Shown: piece after piece, positions 44,541 through 55,450 of the stretch | How the letters are laid out: each line of letters begins with the position of its first letter | How positions within the stretch are numbered: position 1 is the stretch's first letter | DNA from: Nephrotoma appendiculata | Lineage: Eukaryota > Arthropoda > Insecta > Diptera > Tipulidae | Assembly: GCA_947310385.1 (NCBI GenBank) | Contig: OX371223.1 | Location: 181,525,279-181,589,278 of the forward strand | Reading direction: 5' to 3' | DNA: 64,000 bases | The notes under the pieces: model-generated | The model's input: only the letters and a program-made list of their open reading frames with translations | Database searches by the model: none | Told to the model about the DNA's origin: nothing | Translations under genes and position numbers: made by a program

Positions 44541-45064
44541 AGAATATCTTGTTCACGTGGTGCGGAGTGGAGTGCACTGGATTTGTAAATTCGGTTATAG
44601 TATGAGCACAGACAATCAAATTAGGTTTTTCATTTGAACTAAAAAACGAAAACAAAATGTATTTCTGATAATTCCAAAGTCATCGTTGTATCTGTGATTT
44701 TTCGTTAAACCGCGCGTATAAATATACGCAAAAAAACAAAATATTTTTGATTGTATGCGGCTATTTACCGAAAATTAAATCGCAGTTTAAATTTTTACGT
44801 TTACATAGGAAGAAATATTTCTTTTAGGTTGTCTCTGGTATGAATGAGTGTTTAGCTGGGTGTGGATCGTAGTAAATCTACCATAACGCCTCTAGTGAAG
44901 ACATGTTGAACTATTTTTTGACATAACATTTTTTCCTGATTGTTTTGTTGTGACTAACGCATTTATTGAAAACTATTTTTTTTTATAAATTTTTCGATTT
45001 AAATTGTAAATATGGAAATATGTATACATAAAACAATCTTATTTAAGAATAGAGTAAAAGTTTA

Positions 45065-46510
45065 CGATTGGCGCAATTAAAAAAAAGGAAGAACAAATAT
45101 AAAAAAGTTGATGAACAATTAATTTTACAACATCAAATGCAGTTGTCAACATGTTCATCACTTTGGTACCAAAACTTTTTGTTAATAATAAAAGTAGATT
45201 TTGGCAAAGTTTATATAAAACCCAAAAAAATGTATGGGAAAACATGTTAAATTTTGTGCAGAACCAGTTGATTGAAAATTTTAGAATGACAAAAGAAACA
45301 TTTGACTTTATATGGATCCTGTTGTGGATGCAGATTTTGCAATTAAAACTAATGTCGCTGCTGCAATCAACACCTTGTTAAAGTTAGCCGAAAGATAATG
45401 CAGATAGTGTTTTGACTATTTCAGCCAAAAGTTAAACTCTCTTTATACTCTCGCTCCTATCGATTTTTGAATTCCTATAACGATTATCCGTTTGCAATAC
45501 ACAATTAAGATAACAAAAGACAAATTTTGTCCAACCTATTTGGACAAATTTTGTCCAACCTCTAACACCAAGTGTACGTTTGTCTTATTTAATTCACTAA
45601 TTTTAAATTTTTTATCTTAAAAATATAAGTTTTATGATAAAAAATTTTTTAGGACACAAATAAATTGACCAGTACCATATTTTATTCTTGGCGATCCTGC
45701 ATATCCATTATTGCCATGGGTCATCAAAAATTATCCAACCACCGTGGACAAAGAAGAAATTTCTTTTAATGCATATATGAATGCTGGTCGAGTTAAAATT
45801 GAAAATGCATTTATGCGGTTAAAGCTAGATGGCACATATTGGCAAAAAGATGCTAATCATATTGAAAAGTTGTATATTACACAATATATGTAAACAAATA
45901 ATAACCAACGTTTTAAAAAAATGTAGTTTGTTCAGGGGCCATAGGGTTGCGGATGCAAACGCTATATTAGAAAATGCCACGGCGGATTTTTGCGAAACTA
46001 TATTTGACAAATGCGATTGCTCATAAGCAATCGAATATCGCATATTTATTGTTCATTCAATTTAAATTTCTTCTTTTTTTTTTTTAATAATTAGTTTTTA
46101 AAAGAATTTTTTTAAATAAATAATAAAAAGCTATTATAAAAGTGGTAACAGTAAAATTTGAAGTTTTATTATTGTCGTGCATTAGAAATGTATGTATTTA
46201 TATTCATATTTTTAATCAATTATACATAACCTTAACAGTTATATAGGTTATAAGAATTGACAGATGTTGTAATAACATTAAAAAAAATCCCAATAAAAAT
46301 TTCCCTTTAGGAAATACGATATGCGATAATCGCATTTCATAATACACACGCAACGGGCGGATCGTATCCGCAAAATCGCAAAAAATGCGAACGGTTTCAT
46401 AATAGGGCCGAGCCTCCAATTAAACATCAAAAACCAAACAGGCAAGCTGGTACAGCGAATACCAATACAATGGAGGGAATTGAAATAAGAAATCATCTAA
46501 AACTGTATAT
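45065..46510 (+). pseudogene. Harbinger transposase relic
   Basis: In order, with frameshifts: QHQMQLSTCSS and LVPKLFVNNKSRFWQ (about 45130-45200), then NFVQNQLIENFRMTKETFDF (about 45250-45310), with the E-N-F-R-M-T-K-x-T-F-D signature. A long gap follows. Then YFILGDPAYPLLPWVIKNYP (45680-45735) with the second Asp in the G-D-x-A-Y-P motif, and AGRVKIENAFMRLK (45785-45827) with the third catalytic Glu in [VI]-E-N-A-F-x-R-L-K. Next come ILHNICKQIITN (about 45870-45910), and after an interruption NTMEGIEIRNHLKLYIN (46468-46515). The first D region (G-C-I-D-G) is missing. Between 45410 and 45650 sits foreign AT-rich sequence with a GACAAATTTTGTCCAACCT duplication. Confidence 0.8.
46025..46412. 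repeat. Insertion rich in TGCGATT motifs inside the Harbinger transposase
   Basis: Between the ILHNIC part and the last 17 residues of the transposase lies about 390 bases with palindromes, including CGATTGCTCATAAGCAATCG at 46013-46032. Near the right end are CGATATGCGATAATCGCATT and AAAATCGCAAAAAATGCGA. The right edge reads CATAATAGGGCCGAG, which inverted begins GGCCCTATTATG, like the TGGCCC MITE termini. Only that edge is recognisable, so it is probably a degraded MITE. Confidence 0.5.
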
Positions 46511-46589
46511 TAACAAAACCGTTCCTATCAGAGATGTTTATCATTTCTAAGTAATCTGTTTATAAAAAAAACTTAATAAAATACCAAAT

Positions 46590-47475
46590 CATATATCTAT
46601 ATGTTTTTTAAGTTTTATTTATGCATATTCAGAAATATATTGAACATCTTCATATACATTATCTTCTTCGTCATCCGATATGGTTGGTTGTATGTCGACA
46701 TGTTGCACGCGTTCGTGATCGTTTCAATGACCTTTCTTGTGACTTCGCGTGAAGTTTGTCCTAAATCTGTCCTAAATTCTAGAAGACTCTTAAAATATAA
46801 GTCATTTTGATGTTTGGTTCCTAGGATTTTCCGAGAAAACTTAGGAAAACCTTACAAATAATTTATTGAGAGCAGATGCCAACATCGCTGTCCTAAACAC
46901 CCTCATCCCCCAATTTGGTCAAAATTGAGGTGTTTTGATGTTTAATGTGACCTAGAAGATTCTTAAAATAGAAGACATTTTGGTGTTGGGTTCCTGGGAT
47001 TTTCCGAGAAAACTTATTAAATCCTTACAAGTTATTTATAAAGAGTAGATGCCAACTTCACTGTCCTTAACACCCTAAAATCTCAATTTTAATAAAATAA
47101 ACTAGTTTTTCTATTAAATAGGGCCTAGTAGCATCTCAATAGTTACTTTAATTAATACTGGTTTATATGAGATTCCCGAAAACATTCAGAAAAATTAAAA
47201 TTTTTGTTAGAAAATATTTGTATGTAACCTTTTATTGTAAAATTCGTTCTATCGAGACATTATACAAACACATATTTCGTTATTGTTGTTTTTAGGACAG
47301 ATTTAGGATAAACTTCACCAACGTTCTTGTGATCTATATCTTTGAGGCTGAAAAATATCTGCTTATGAATCCAAATATATTTTTTGGCGTTCATCCTCCC
47401 TATCCTGAGTTTCTAGTTCCAGAGCCTTTTGTTTTTCAAATAACTGTTCTTGTTTCTTAACAAAATATCCAGTCT
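46590..47475 (-). pseudogene. Myb-like accessory gene of Harbinger copy 2, split by an insertion
   Basis: On the minus strand 47475-47333 reads FVKKQEQLFEKQKALELETQ, then DREDERQK, a charged coiled-coil typical of the C-terminal part of Harbinger Myb-like proteins. The frame continues to RYRSQE, where the 581-base nested element (46743-47323) is inserted. On the other side it resumes ERSLKRS and, after a frameshift, VQHVDIQPTISDDEEDNVYE and DVQYISEYA before a stop. The DNA-binding N-terminal half is missing, replaced by subterminal repeats. Confidence 0.65.
46743..47323. mobile_element. Nested 581-bp element with 9-bp target duplication
   Basis: A 9-bp direct repeat TTCTTGTGA flanks the insert (46734-46742, 47324-47332). 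The ends are inverted: GTGAAGTTTGTCCTAAATCT with GTCCTAAA on the left, against the inverse of GTGAAGTTTATCCTAAATCT with GTCCTAAA on the right. Inside are two direct copies of a unit of about 185-195 bases (about 46785-46905 and 46970-47090) sharing TTCCTRGGATTTTCCGAGAA and ATGCCAAC(A/T)TC(G/A)CTGTCCT. There is no coding. The 9-bp duplication suggests a Mutator-like or Foldback-like transposase mobilised it. Confidence 0.8.
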
Positions 47476-47644
47476 GCTCCACTACGCTAGTGTTTCACGT
47501 GGTATGGATATGCAAATCCACTACACTTCACAAACACATTTTGAGTGGAGTTGATAAGCTACTCCGCACTACACTTTTTGATGTTCACGTGGTGGATTTC
47601 TAAATCCAGTCCAGTCCACTCCGCACCACGTGAGCAAGATATAA

Positions 47645-48005
47645 GAGAAAGAAAAAGCAAATGTAATTCGACTTGTGCATCAAATTTATAAATGTGTACA
47701 ACTAAAATAAAACAGAAAGTAACAATAGCGACAACCCAAATGCTTCAAATAAAAGAGCCTTTTGACGTCATTTGTCATAAGTCGAAGTCGTAATGTTTAC
47801 ATAATCCACCCCCATTTGTCTTAAGTCGAAGTCGTAATGCTTACATAATCCCCCTACAGTTCTCTTCTTCCTATTTTTGACTAACTTTAAAATAGGTTTT
47901 CACAAAGAAGGTAAAAATACAGAATGAGCCTAAGCAACTGTCAAGTGTCACAAATTCGGAGGGTAAAAGAGAAAGCATCTAAATCAACGGGATTACAACA
48001 ACAAC
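47645..48005. repeat. Non-coding stretch with a 60-base direct duplication
   Basis: CATTTGTCATAAGTCGAAGT, then CGTAATGTTTACATAATCC (about 47770-47808), is repeated as CATTTGTCTTAAGTCGAAGT, then CGTAATGCTTACATAATCC (about 47813-47851). Nothing else recognised. Confidence 0.6.
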
Positions 48006-48010
48006 AAAAT

Positions 48011-48422
48011 CTATAAGAACCCCACGCCAACAACCAAAATTGTTTTCTTAATTTTTTCTGATTTATAACTTAAATTAAGGATAAATTTACCACAAATCAC
48101 TAGGTTCTAAAACATAAACATAATTTACATTTTATTTTATATGAACACTTGGTAAACTTACTGATGGTAAGATATTCCTTCTTGTATTTTTTAGGCGTAT
48201 TTTGGCATTTTTTCACGATACACTTCATTTTGCACAAAAGTTTGTAATTTTTGTTATGATATAATGCACCACTACATAAACAAATAACTTTTTGAAAAAG
48301 TTTTTATTGTTTTTATGTATTATAATTAATAATTTTAAAAATTTATAATTTATAATTTTAAAGCGCAAAATTAAAACGTCACTTCGTACAACAACAAAAA
48401 CTGGTTTGACGGGTTCTTATAG
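48011..48422. mobile_element. 412-bp MITE with CTATAAGAACCC ends
   Basis: The ends are CTATAAGAACCC and its exact inverse GGGTTCTTATAG. The subterminal CACGCCAACAACC and GGTTTGACG are weakly inverted. Interior AT-rich, no coding. No clear target duplication. Confidence 0.55.
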
Positions 48423-48424
48423 CG

Positions 48425-48760
48425 AGATATGAGTAAACCATATGGATTTTTTATATAACCATCCTATTCTGGCTTGTGACAGATGAAATAGCAAATTTTA
48501 TATGGGTAAAATCGTTGATTGAATACATTAAGATATTACTACTCGGATTTTTGCCGCTACGTTTGGTTAATGTCTCTACTAGTCACATATAGATAGAGGC
48601 ATTGTTGTGCGAGAGTGGTTTTTTCTTTCTGGCAACATAAAAACCGAAGAATTTAATTGCTGTTGTTTTCTCCCATAAAAAAATTACATTTGTATTGTGT
48701 ATTAACTTTTTATTACATAAAAAATATCATTTTGAAATGTTACGACTGCTATTTCACTTA
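48425..48760. other. No feature seen
   Basis: AT-rich gap between two MITEs. Confidence 0.4.
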
Positions 48761-48761
48761 C

Positions 48762-49176
48762 AGAGCTCTCACAATAGAAAAAAAATTTGCCTTTACCTTT
48801 TGCCTTAAACTTTTACCTTAAGAGTATCTCTCACAATGAGAAAAAAAAAATTTAATTGAAACCAACTTCGTTTTATTTATCTTCATACTAATAATATTTT
48901 TAAAATTGTATTTTATATTATTAATTATAATGTTAAGATATATCAAACCGATAAATTAGAACTTATTTGCATTTTAACCTCGTTTTGGTTGGAAAATGAC
49001 AACAAAAACCCTGATTCTGAAATTTAGCTAACTTCATTAGTCTTTTCTTAAGGCAAAAGTTTAGAGTTTGCTAACTTTTTCCTTAAGGTAAAAACGAAAT
49101 TTTTTTTTTTTTGCAAGTTTTATTTTCAAACAAACTTGTAAGGCAAAAGTAAAAGTTTTTCTATTGTGAGAGCTCT
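48762..49176. mobile_element. 415-bp MITE with AGAGCTCTCACAATAG ends
   Basis: The ends AGAGCTCTCACAATAGAAAA and the inverse of AGAGCTCTCACAATAGAAAA are identical over 20 bases. They are followed by TTGCCTTTACCTTTTGCCTT on the left and a matching inverse on the right. Internal copies of CTCTCACAAT near 48829 suggest subterminal repeats. No coding. No clear target duplication. Confidence 0.75.
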
Positions 49177-49179
49177 ATT

Positions 49180-49985
49180 ACTCTTACATACAATTGTACC
49201 ATCAGTAACAAAATAAATATATGGTTGAACGGAGTAACCTTAGTTTTAATTTGTTTCGAAAAATATCAACAACAAAAAAATAATAACAAATTGTGTCGCA
49301 GTGCAAATAAAAAGAATTCCCATCGCCATATCTGTAAAATCTGTAAAAACGTCATGAACAACCTCCACTCACATGGTTGGAATACGACTGAAAAAATGAA
49401 AACAGAATGAAGACATAAATACAATTTCATTGTTATTGTCTATTTATTTTTGTCACATATATTTCATATATTCAGTTGAGAGAGAGAAAATACATTTGAT
49501 TTAATTTTTTTTTAATTTTGTTAAAATATTTAGTGGTGTGGGTAAAAATATGTTCTGCTTCTTTCTAGCTGCTTTGAATTAATTGGGTCTATCTTTGTTC
49601 TTCTTAAACCTACATGAAGTGAGTTGTGTTCTTCTTTTACAATGTGTAAGAAGCAACAAAAAAAATAAAAATGTTGTTGTAATTCGCAGTGGTACTATCT
49701 TAAGTCATTATTAATCAATGGTAAAATATTGCCACCTATTCTCCAGTATTTTAACTTCTTTGGGTTTTCATTACTTTTTTCTGACTTTCTTTTTCTTTTA
49801 TTTTTTTCATATATAAATATAATTTCATATATTACATAGTAAAATAAAGTATAGTAATCATGAAAAATGTTTACCTTAAATTTTTTGCACATTTAGCATT
49901 CGCTATGTCGCTGAATTCATAAAAAGAATTTTTAAAAAATCACAGTATGTTTCTCTGTGTGTGCATGGGTGTCGTGCAGACTAAA
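49180..49985. other. No gene seen
   Basis: AT-rich. The 61-codon plus frame at 49225-49410 has some Cys/His residues (HRHICKICKNVMNNLHSHGW) but no full zinc-finger spacing or splice context. Confidence 0.4.
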
Positions 49986-49989
49986 TGTT

Positions 49990-50480
49990 GTTGGTCTCTA
50001 CAGCGCAAATAGATTGATCGATCAGAGTCAAACTTCATATTTAAGTTTTTCATAAATGATGGGGATGGGCGGGGGGGGGGGGGGGGGGGGGGCGATCACC
50101 GAAAGTAGCGACTTAATTAGGAACTATTTCGTTTATTACAAATATTTTGAAAAGTATATAATATTTACGAAAAAACGATTAAAAACAAGAAGAATGTAAA
50201 TTAAACTTCAAACCAAATTAGTTTACATCAATTTTTGAAATTTTCAAAAATATTTCACCAAAATTCGACATGCCTACAGTCCAGGCGGTTTCACTATTCG
50301 GAATAACATTTCATATTTAAACTTTTTCCATTAGGTGGAAGCTTCGTGCGAAATTTGGTGGAAATCTGTGTAGTAGATATGCAGCTTCAATGAGAGCTTT
50401 TTAAGTTTTTTGTAATGATGTTGAAAAGTTTAGCATTTACAAAAAACGACAAAGAATTAAAAGATTTAAATGCATTTAAA
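49990..50480 (+). repeat. Dispersed repeat units, left cluster
   Basis: Two degenerate units, each built of CTACAG(N)CC..., a TTTACTA-type block, TCAAACTTCATA, then TTTGCAAATATTTTGAAAAG and ACGAATAAAAAC-type blocks. Units begin near 49998 and 50276. Similar units lie at about 52090 and 52575, and in inverted orientation at 21060-21470. The left unit contains the G22 run. Confidence 0.6.
50071..50092. repeat. Homopolymer run of 22 G
   Basis: The run is preceded by GGGGATGGGC and followed by CGATCACC. In sequence this AT-rich, such a run is exceptional. It could form a G-quadruplex on the plus strand, or it could be a sequencing or assembly artefact. Confidence 0.95.
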
Positions 50481-50504
50481 TCTTGGTTGGTTTTCTAAAA
50501 TTTA

Positions 50505-50806
50505 ACCAGATATTCCTTTAGTGTTTTACTAACACAATTGTGTGGGTAGGGCAAAAGTACCATGTCAAAAATTTAGTCTTGTATGTTTTTTGAACCCACT
50601 TACACATTTGTGAATTCCTTTTTAACTTACTTTCGTCCGAAAAAAACACTATAACTATATAAACACAATTGTGTTGGTTTTACTTCAAATCAAGCAAAAT
50701 TTTTTATCAACAACGCCATTACATACTATGGTTTTTTTTCACACATTTGTGTGGGGTGCACTAAAATTGAGCCAATTTTTTTATTTTCTTGGTTGGAAAA
50801 GAGATA
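50505..50806 (+). repeat. Palindrome-ladder repeat, copy A
   Basis: Four palindromic steps occur at regular spacing: AACACAATTGTGTG (50531), TTACACATTTGTGA (50600), AACACAATTGTGTT (50662) and CACACATTTGTGTG (50740). The steps are joined by conserved spacers such as CCATGTCAAAAATTTAGT and TACTTCAAATCAAGC. Copies B and C are at 54293-54605 and 60030-60255. Non-coding. It is inserted in the cluster of dispersed units. The frame at 50671-50970 has no domain. Confidence 0.75.
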
Positions 50807-50984
50807 TAATGTTTTTTGATTGTACAAGAAAGTGTTTCCAAAAATCTGGTAAGTTTTTCGCTTTAGAAATCAAGTGTAGCGTATTCGAGATCTATGTATA
50901 CATTCGTGGTAAAAAAAACTCTGGTGTTGGCCTGTCTATAGAAACAACCAGATGTTTGACAAATATTTGATTAAGTACAAGCTT

Positions 50985-51985
50985 TCCTCAATGCACCACA
51001 TTTACATAACTTGTAAACGTGCTGCATTAAGTCAAATAGCATGTTTAGGTAGTTACCTGAAACAATAACGACTAAGTCATTGGCATAAGTCTGAGTAATG
51101 TATAGTCAAAAGGCTGCAGTTTAACAAGTAACTCATTAATTTATTAATACTAAGAACCACAGGCGAGATGAGAAAACGTCTCCCTGAGAGGACTTAAGAA
51201 GCAAATAAGAACTATAACGGAAAGGATTCGTCTCAACCTCAGCCATGCGAGAATCGAGAATAAATCCAATTCATTTAATAATGGTTTGGTCAATATGCCC
51301 AAAATTTTTGTAGGCCTCAGTGATGGTAGTGAAAGGTGTACTGGTTAAGGTACCGGCAATATCCAGGAATGTGTTTACGAGAAGCTCCTTACTATTTAGT
51401 GGTCTTTTGATCATTGTAACAAGTTCACGTAGAGCAGTTTACACGATTTACCAACTCTATACTCTAGTATGATGAATACTACTGAGGCGGATGTTAGATA
51501 AGTGGTGGTCTATAATATACCTGTCAACAGTTTTTTCAAAGCTTTAAGAAAAGTGGAAGAAAGACTAATAGAACGAAATACCGTGGGTTTAGTACAATCT
51601 GATTTATCAGCTTTCGGGATTAATACAAACTTATCCTTGTTTCAAGCAGTGAAAGAGTTCCAAAAGGAATGAATGCTTAAAAGAGTAGAAGTAAGTGATC
51701 CCGGACGAGAGAAAATTAATGCACGAAAAACTTCATCCAGACCACCTGGTTTATAAGGTGGAAAGAATAATAAACTGCAACGCAAAATGTTGTGCGTTGC
51801 AAGTATAGAGGCTATATTTCAAACGAACGGAGTAATAGTACTATTAGATTATGGAGGAGACAGCCTGACATTATGGAGTTGCAATACATCAAGGCTTCAT
51901 GAATCATTCTTATCCAGGGACCTATTAAGCCTAGCAATTCAAGAAACATTGTTAATTTCTACGCAGAAGTTATTCCAATAAGTTC
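50985..51985 (-). pseudogene. R1-like non-LTR reverse transcriptase relic
   Basis: Minus-strand translation, in order: FCVEINNVSEIARLNRSL (about 51910-51970), PYKPGGLDEVFRALIFS (51715-51765, P-G-x-D-x-[IV]-x-x-x-[LM] motif), then FVLIPKADKSD (about 51592-51630) and FRSISLSSTFLKALKKL (51525-51580), the R-P-I-S-L-x-[ST] motif. DIAGT-x-TSTPF-x-TITEAYK (51300-51350) is the palm region, then KWIGFILDSRMAEVETNPF. SQGDVFSSRLWFLVLINEL (about 51130-51180) and YANDLVVIVSG (51065-51100) follow, the latter standing in for Y-A-D-D. The active-site Y-A-D-D is Y-A-N-D. Gag, endonuclease and 3' parts are missing. The frame at 51787-51981 (plus) is a shadow. Confidence 0.85.
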
Positions 51986-52069
51986 TGCGAGCGTATCTGA
52001 GAACTTTTACATTCTTTTAGGTCGTAAAATAAAGTATAGTAATCATCAAAAATATTGACCAAAAAAGTA

Positions 52070-52650
52070 CTTTGAATACTAGATAACTGTAGCTTCTCTA
52101 CAGCCCTGACGGATTTACTAACCAGGATCAAACTTCATACCGAAGCTTTTTTTTTATAAATTTGGAGATCCCAATGTTTTTTGGCTGAAATCGGTTCTGC
52201 CGGAACTGGCAGACTCCACAGGAGCGATTTCGTTTTTTGCAAGTATTTTACAAAGTACTGCGCATTTACAAGAAAACGAATAAAACTAAAAGATTCTAAA
52301 TAAATTTTGCAACAATATCGGCCCATACCAGTTATCCAAAAATTATGCAGAAATTACGATTTTTGACAAAAACTGTTTTTAACAAAAATTCGGTTTCAGT
52401 ACAGCCTAGATGAATTGAGCATGTTCCTGTGAGGTTTGACAGAAATCGGCCCATCGGAAACAGATTAAAAACAAAACTTAAATTTCATACAAAATTAGTT
52501 TAGATAACTTTTAAATTCTACCGGAATTAACGAGTTTTGATAAAAAGGTAATTAATTACGGAAATTCAGCATCTCTTCAGTTCAGGCGGATTTACTATTC
52601 GGAATCAAATTTTATACTTTTTTTCGTATACATTTATGGTAAAAGAAAGT
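52070..52650 (+). repeat. Dispersed repeat units, right cluster
   Basis: Two more degenerate units begin near 52096 (CTACAGCCCTGACGGATTTA) and 52575 (TTCAGTTCAGGCGGATTTAC). A third partial one is near 52402 (GTACAGCCTAGATGAATTGA). They flank the LINE relic on its other side. GTATACATTTATGGTAAAAG near 52627 corresponds to GTATACATTCGTGGTAAAAA near 50894, suggesting that the LINE relic and copy A interrupted one older repeat array. Confidence 0.6.
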
Positions 52651-52654
52651 CGAG

Positions 52655-54065
52655 TGTTGGCCACAACATATCCACCCCACCATTTTTCTATAAGGATTAG
52701 GTATAATTGCATACCGAAGTATCTTTCTCTCTAATGTTATGTTCTACATAACTTAACTACATAAATATTTGAAACTTTATATCAATGCTTAAATCGACGA
52801 TGGATAGATTATTTCTGTAAAACAATTAAATCTCAGTCAATTCTGTCGATACAAATTTATGCATCATTCATAGATTTTAAAATTTGACTAATTTAATTTT
52901 TCCGCTAAATCACTGCAAAAATTAAACATTTATTCAAATAACTCTACAAAAAATAAAAAATTATCCAATTAATTCCATTTCCAAAATTTAAGCTGTTTTT
53001 CAATTTGATCACATACCGTAACGAAGAAAAACTAATTTAATTGGATTAGTTTTTTACAATTCGAAATAAAATTGGTACTACAAAACGTAATAAAACAGTT
53101 TGATTTTTATTCATTGATTGAACAAACTAAAATCGATTGCTTGGAATTTGTAAGATTATCATAAATCTATATATACAGGGTGTTCGGCTTTCGAATGCTA
53201 AGCTGCTAAACCATGATCATCTGGTTTTAGTCTGATAAATGAATCGTATATGAGAGCTAATTAACACTTTGTTGTAAAATTTGATTTAGTCTAAATATCC
53301 ACACAAATATTAAAGTATAATTCTAAAATAGCTGAAGGTAGCCAACTTAAAAAGTGTTTTAAATTAAGAATCCATTTAAAAGGTTTGATACTCTGAAGTT
53401 GATTTTTTTTAAATTCAATTTGTCTCGAAAGAAAGACTTATAACTACTACTTTTTTTGTTTCATTTTAATTCTACATGATATTCCTCACAAATAACCAAT
53501 ATATTTATTTTTAATAATTTGTATTTTTTTTAAATTTAAATGTTACACTGGCCTTGGGTAAATTACAACTTATCCGTGCGACAAACGTATAATAAAATTT
53601 TTGACTGTAAAATTCATTTCCATAAACCCGTTAGAAAAAATCTAGGCGGCGTACAGAGAGTGCTTACGCAAAATGTAATGAATTTCATGCCGTTAGGCAT
53701 TTATTTGTAAACAAAATATCTTGTTCTTACTATGTATATCGGGAAATCTTCGATATGTATATTTGACGGTTGCGTTAGCAATGTGACTTGCGAAAATCAG
53801 CACGCTCACATGTCCATTCGATTCATTTCAATTACAAAATCCGTAATCACAATTAATATAGGCATATTACTGCGCTGAATACCCTGCGCAATATAATCTT
53901 TAACGTTGTGGATCATTCGTATTAGAGCATTTTTATTAAACTTTCAAAGTAGCTTTGAACTCGCAATTTATGTCGCCAATATTTTCTCTGATCGAACAAA
54001 CATATTTTGAAATTCTGAAAAACAAATCGTATTCCAAAATATAAGGACAGGATTAGTTAACCATA
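52655..54065. other. No gene seen
   Basis: AT-rich. TATATACAGGGTGTTCG near 53171 resembles a Tc1/mariner end but no partner was found. The stretch 53640-53960 has somewhat higher complexity but no identifiable domain on either strand. Confidence 0.4.
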
Positions 54066-54071
54066 GACACC

Positions 54072-54102
54072 ACTAGTTAGATAATGTCATTATCTAACTA
54101 GT
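54072..54102. repeat. Perfect 31-base palindrome
   Basis: Arms ACTAGTTAGATAATG and CATTATCTAACTAGT are exact inverses around a single T. No family assigned. Such a perfect short palindrome could be a recent transposon footprint or a hairpin. Confidence 0.85.
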
Positions 54103-54292
54103 TTGTTATAAATTATTTATACGATTGTTCTGTTAATTTATTAACCTGAGTGTATCTATCGTCCTCAGTCGTAAACTACTGGAATCAATCATCTACATCC
54201 AGATGTCATTTCCTCATATATGGTGGTGTACAACTTCCAACTAACAATTAGCTCTAAACCATCTAACCAAAGGAATACTTATCTTCTTAGGA

Positions 54293-54605
54293 TTTTACAG
54301 TATTTATATCCATTTTTCAACCAAGAAAATAAAATAATTGGCGTAATTTTAGTCCAACCCACACAATTGTGTGAGTATAAAACCATAGTATGTAATGGCG
54401 TTGTTGATAAAAAATTTCGCTTGATTTGAAGTAAAACCAACACAATTGTGTGTATAGATAAAGTGTTTTTTTCGGACCAAAAAAAGTTAAAAAGGAATTC
54501 ACAAATGTGTAAGTTGGTTCAAAAAACATACAGAACTAAATTTTTGGACATGGTACTTTTGCCCTACCCGCACAATTGTGTTAGTAAAACACAAAAGGGA
54601 TATAC
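54293..54605 (-). repeat. Palindrome-ladder repeat, copy B (inverted)
   Basis: Inverse orientation of copy A. The steps lie at about 54359 (CACACAATTGTGTG), 54439 (AACACAATTGTGTG), 54500 (CACAAATGTGTAAG) and 54570 (GCACAATTGTGTTA), with the same spacers (GCTTGATTTGAAGTA, GGACATGGTACTTTTGCCCT). Similarity to copy A is high and extends to CCAAGAAAATAAAATAATTGG at one end. The overlapping frames on both strands are not genes. Confidence 0.8.
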
Positions 54606-54609
54606 GTCG

Positions 54610-55450
54610 TCAATTATTAAACAGTTAACTGCGTTCGACGTCAATCAAAATCTTTTCTTTTTTGCGGTCGTATACACGTCGTGTAAAATAAAAAATTACC
54701 ATTTACAATTATCATTACATATATGAAAATTACGTGTATACGTAATATGCATTTTACGGAATATCAATACCAATACATAATATTATATATTGGTATTGGT
54801 AATATGTATTTTACGTGTATGCTCGCCTTCGCTTCAATTTAACTACGCACACCATCATAACTGATTTTCAAAAATAAATCCCACAGTTAACTGGTTAAAT
54901 TTGAATTCAGTATTGTCACATATCTAGCTACATTACGCATTATCAATCATTAAAAACACTCGGATATGCAATACATCAATCGTGTCAGCTAAATAATAAA
55001 CACTCACGTCAGCGAAATAAACACACTTGAATCCATTACAAAGAACATCGTATACAACATTATTTTGCACAACACCTTTAGAAGTTTATTTACTGTCATA
55101 TGTTATTTATATATGTATGTTCGTCCATTTCAGATTTTCAGATTTACAGCCATAGTAGTTACGGCTTTGTCCTTAATATTTTAATATTTTATTTAATTGA
55201 TAAAATTGTGAATTGTAAATAAAGAGACAGTTTGATCAAAAATGCTGTAACTACAATCTTCAATTGAACTCCTGTGTATTGGTATAATAATATTATTATA
55301 ATAAAATGTTGCAAAACACAAAATAATAATAAATATAAATTAAATTAAATTATTAAATGGCTTAAATCATTAATGTTAAAGCGCTAAGCAGCTTAGGACT
55401 TTTAATAAACAAATGCTTTGCGGTTCATATCGAAAAAAGTTCGCCTCTCC
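54610..55450. other. Non-coding stretch with a TA-rich palindrome
   Basis: A palindrome is centred near 54786: ATATCAATACCAATA on the left and TATTGGTATTGGTAATAT on the right, with ATTTTACG beyond on both sides (about 54750-54822). Remaining sequence is AT-rich without coding signal. Confidence 0.5.

Larger units (their letters stand above)
44548..47638. mobile_element. Harbinger copy 2, full length but decayed
   Basis: A 3,091-base element. The inverted ends are CTTGTTCACGTGGTGCGGAG (44548) and the inverse of CTTGCTCACGTGGTGCGGAG (47638); similarity continues for about 43 bases with few mismatches. ATAT flanks both ends (44544-44547, 47639-47642) and may be the target duplication (AT or ATAT). 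It holds a plus-strand transposase relic and a minus-strand Myb-like accessory gene. The right end has extra subterminal copies of the CACGTGGT and CCACTCCGCAC motifs (47495-47620). A 581-bp element is nested inside. Confidence 0.8.

Noticed and set aside
49225..49410. Cys/His-rich frame resembling a zinc finger
   Set aside because: Spacing does not form a complete C2H2 finger and there is no splice or promoter context.
53640..53960. Less AT-rich stretch that might be a decayed transposase on the minus strand
   Set aside because: I could not match any ordered motif series to a family, so no call is made.
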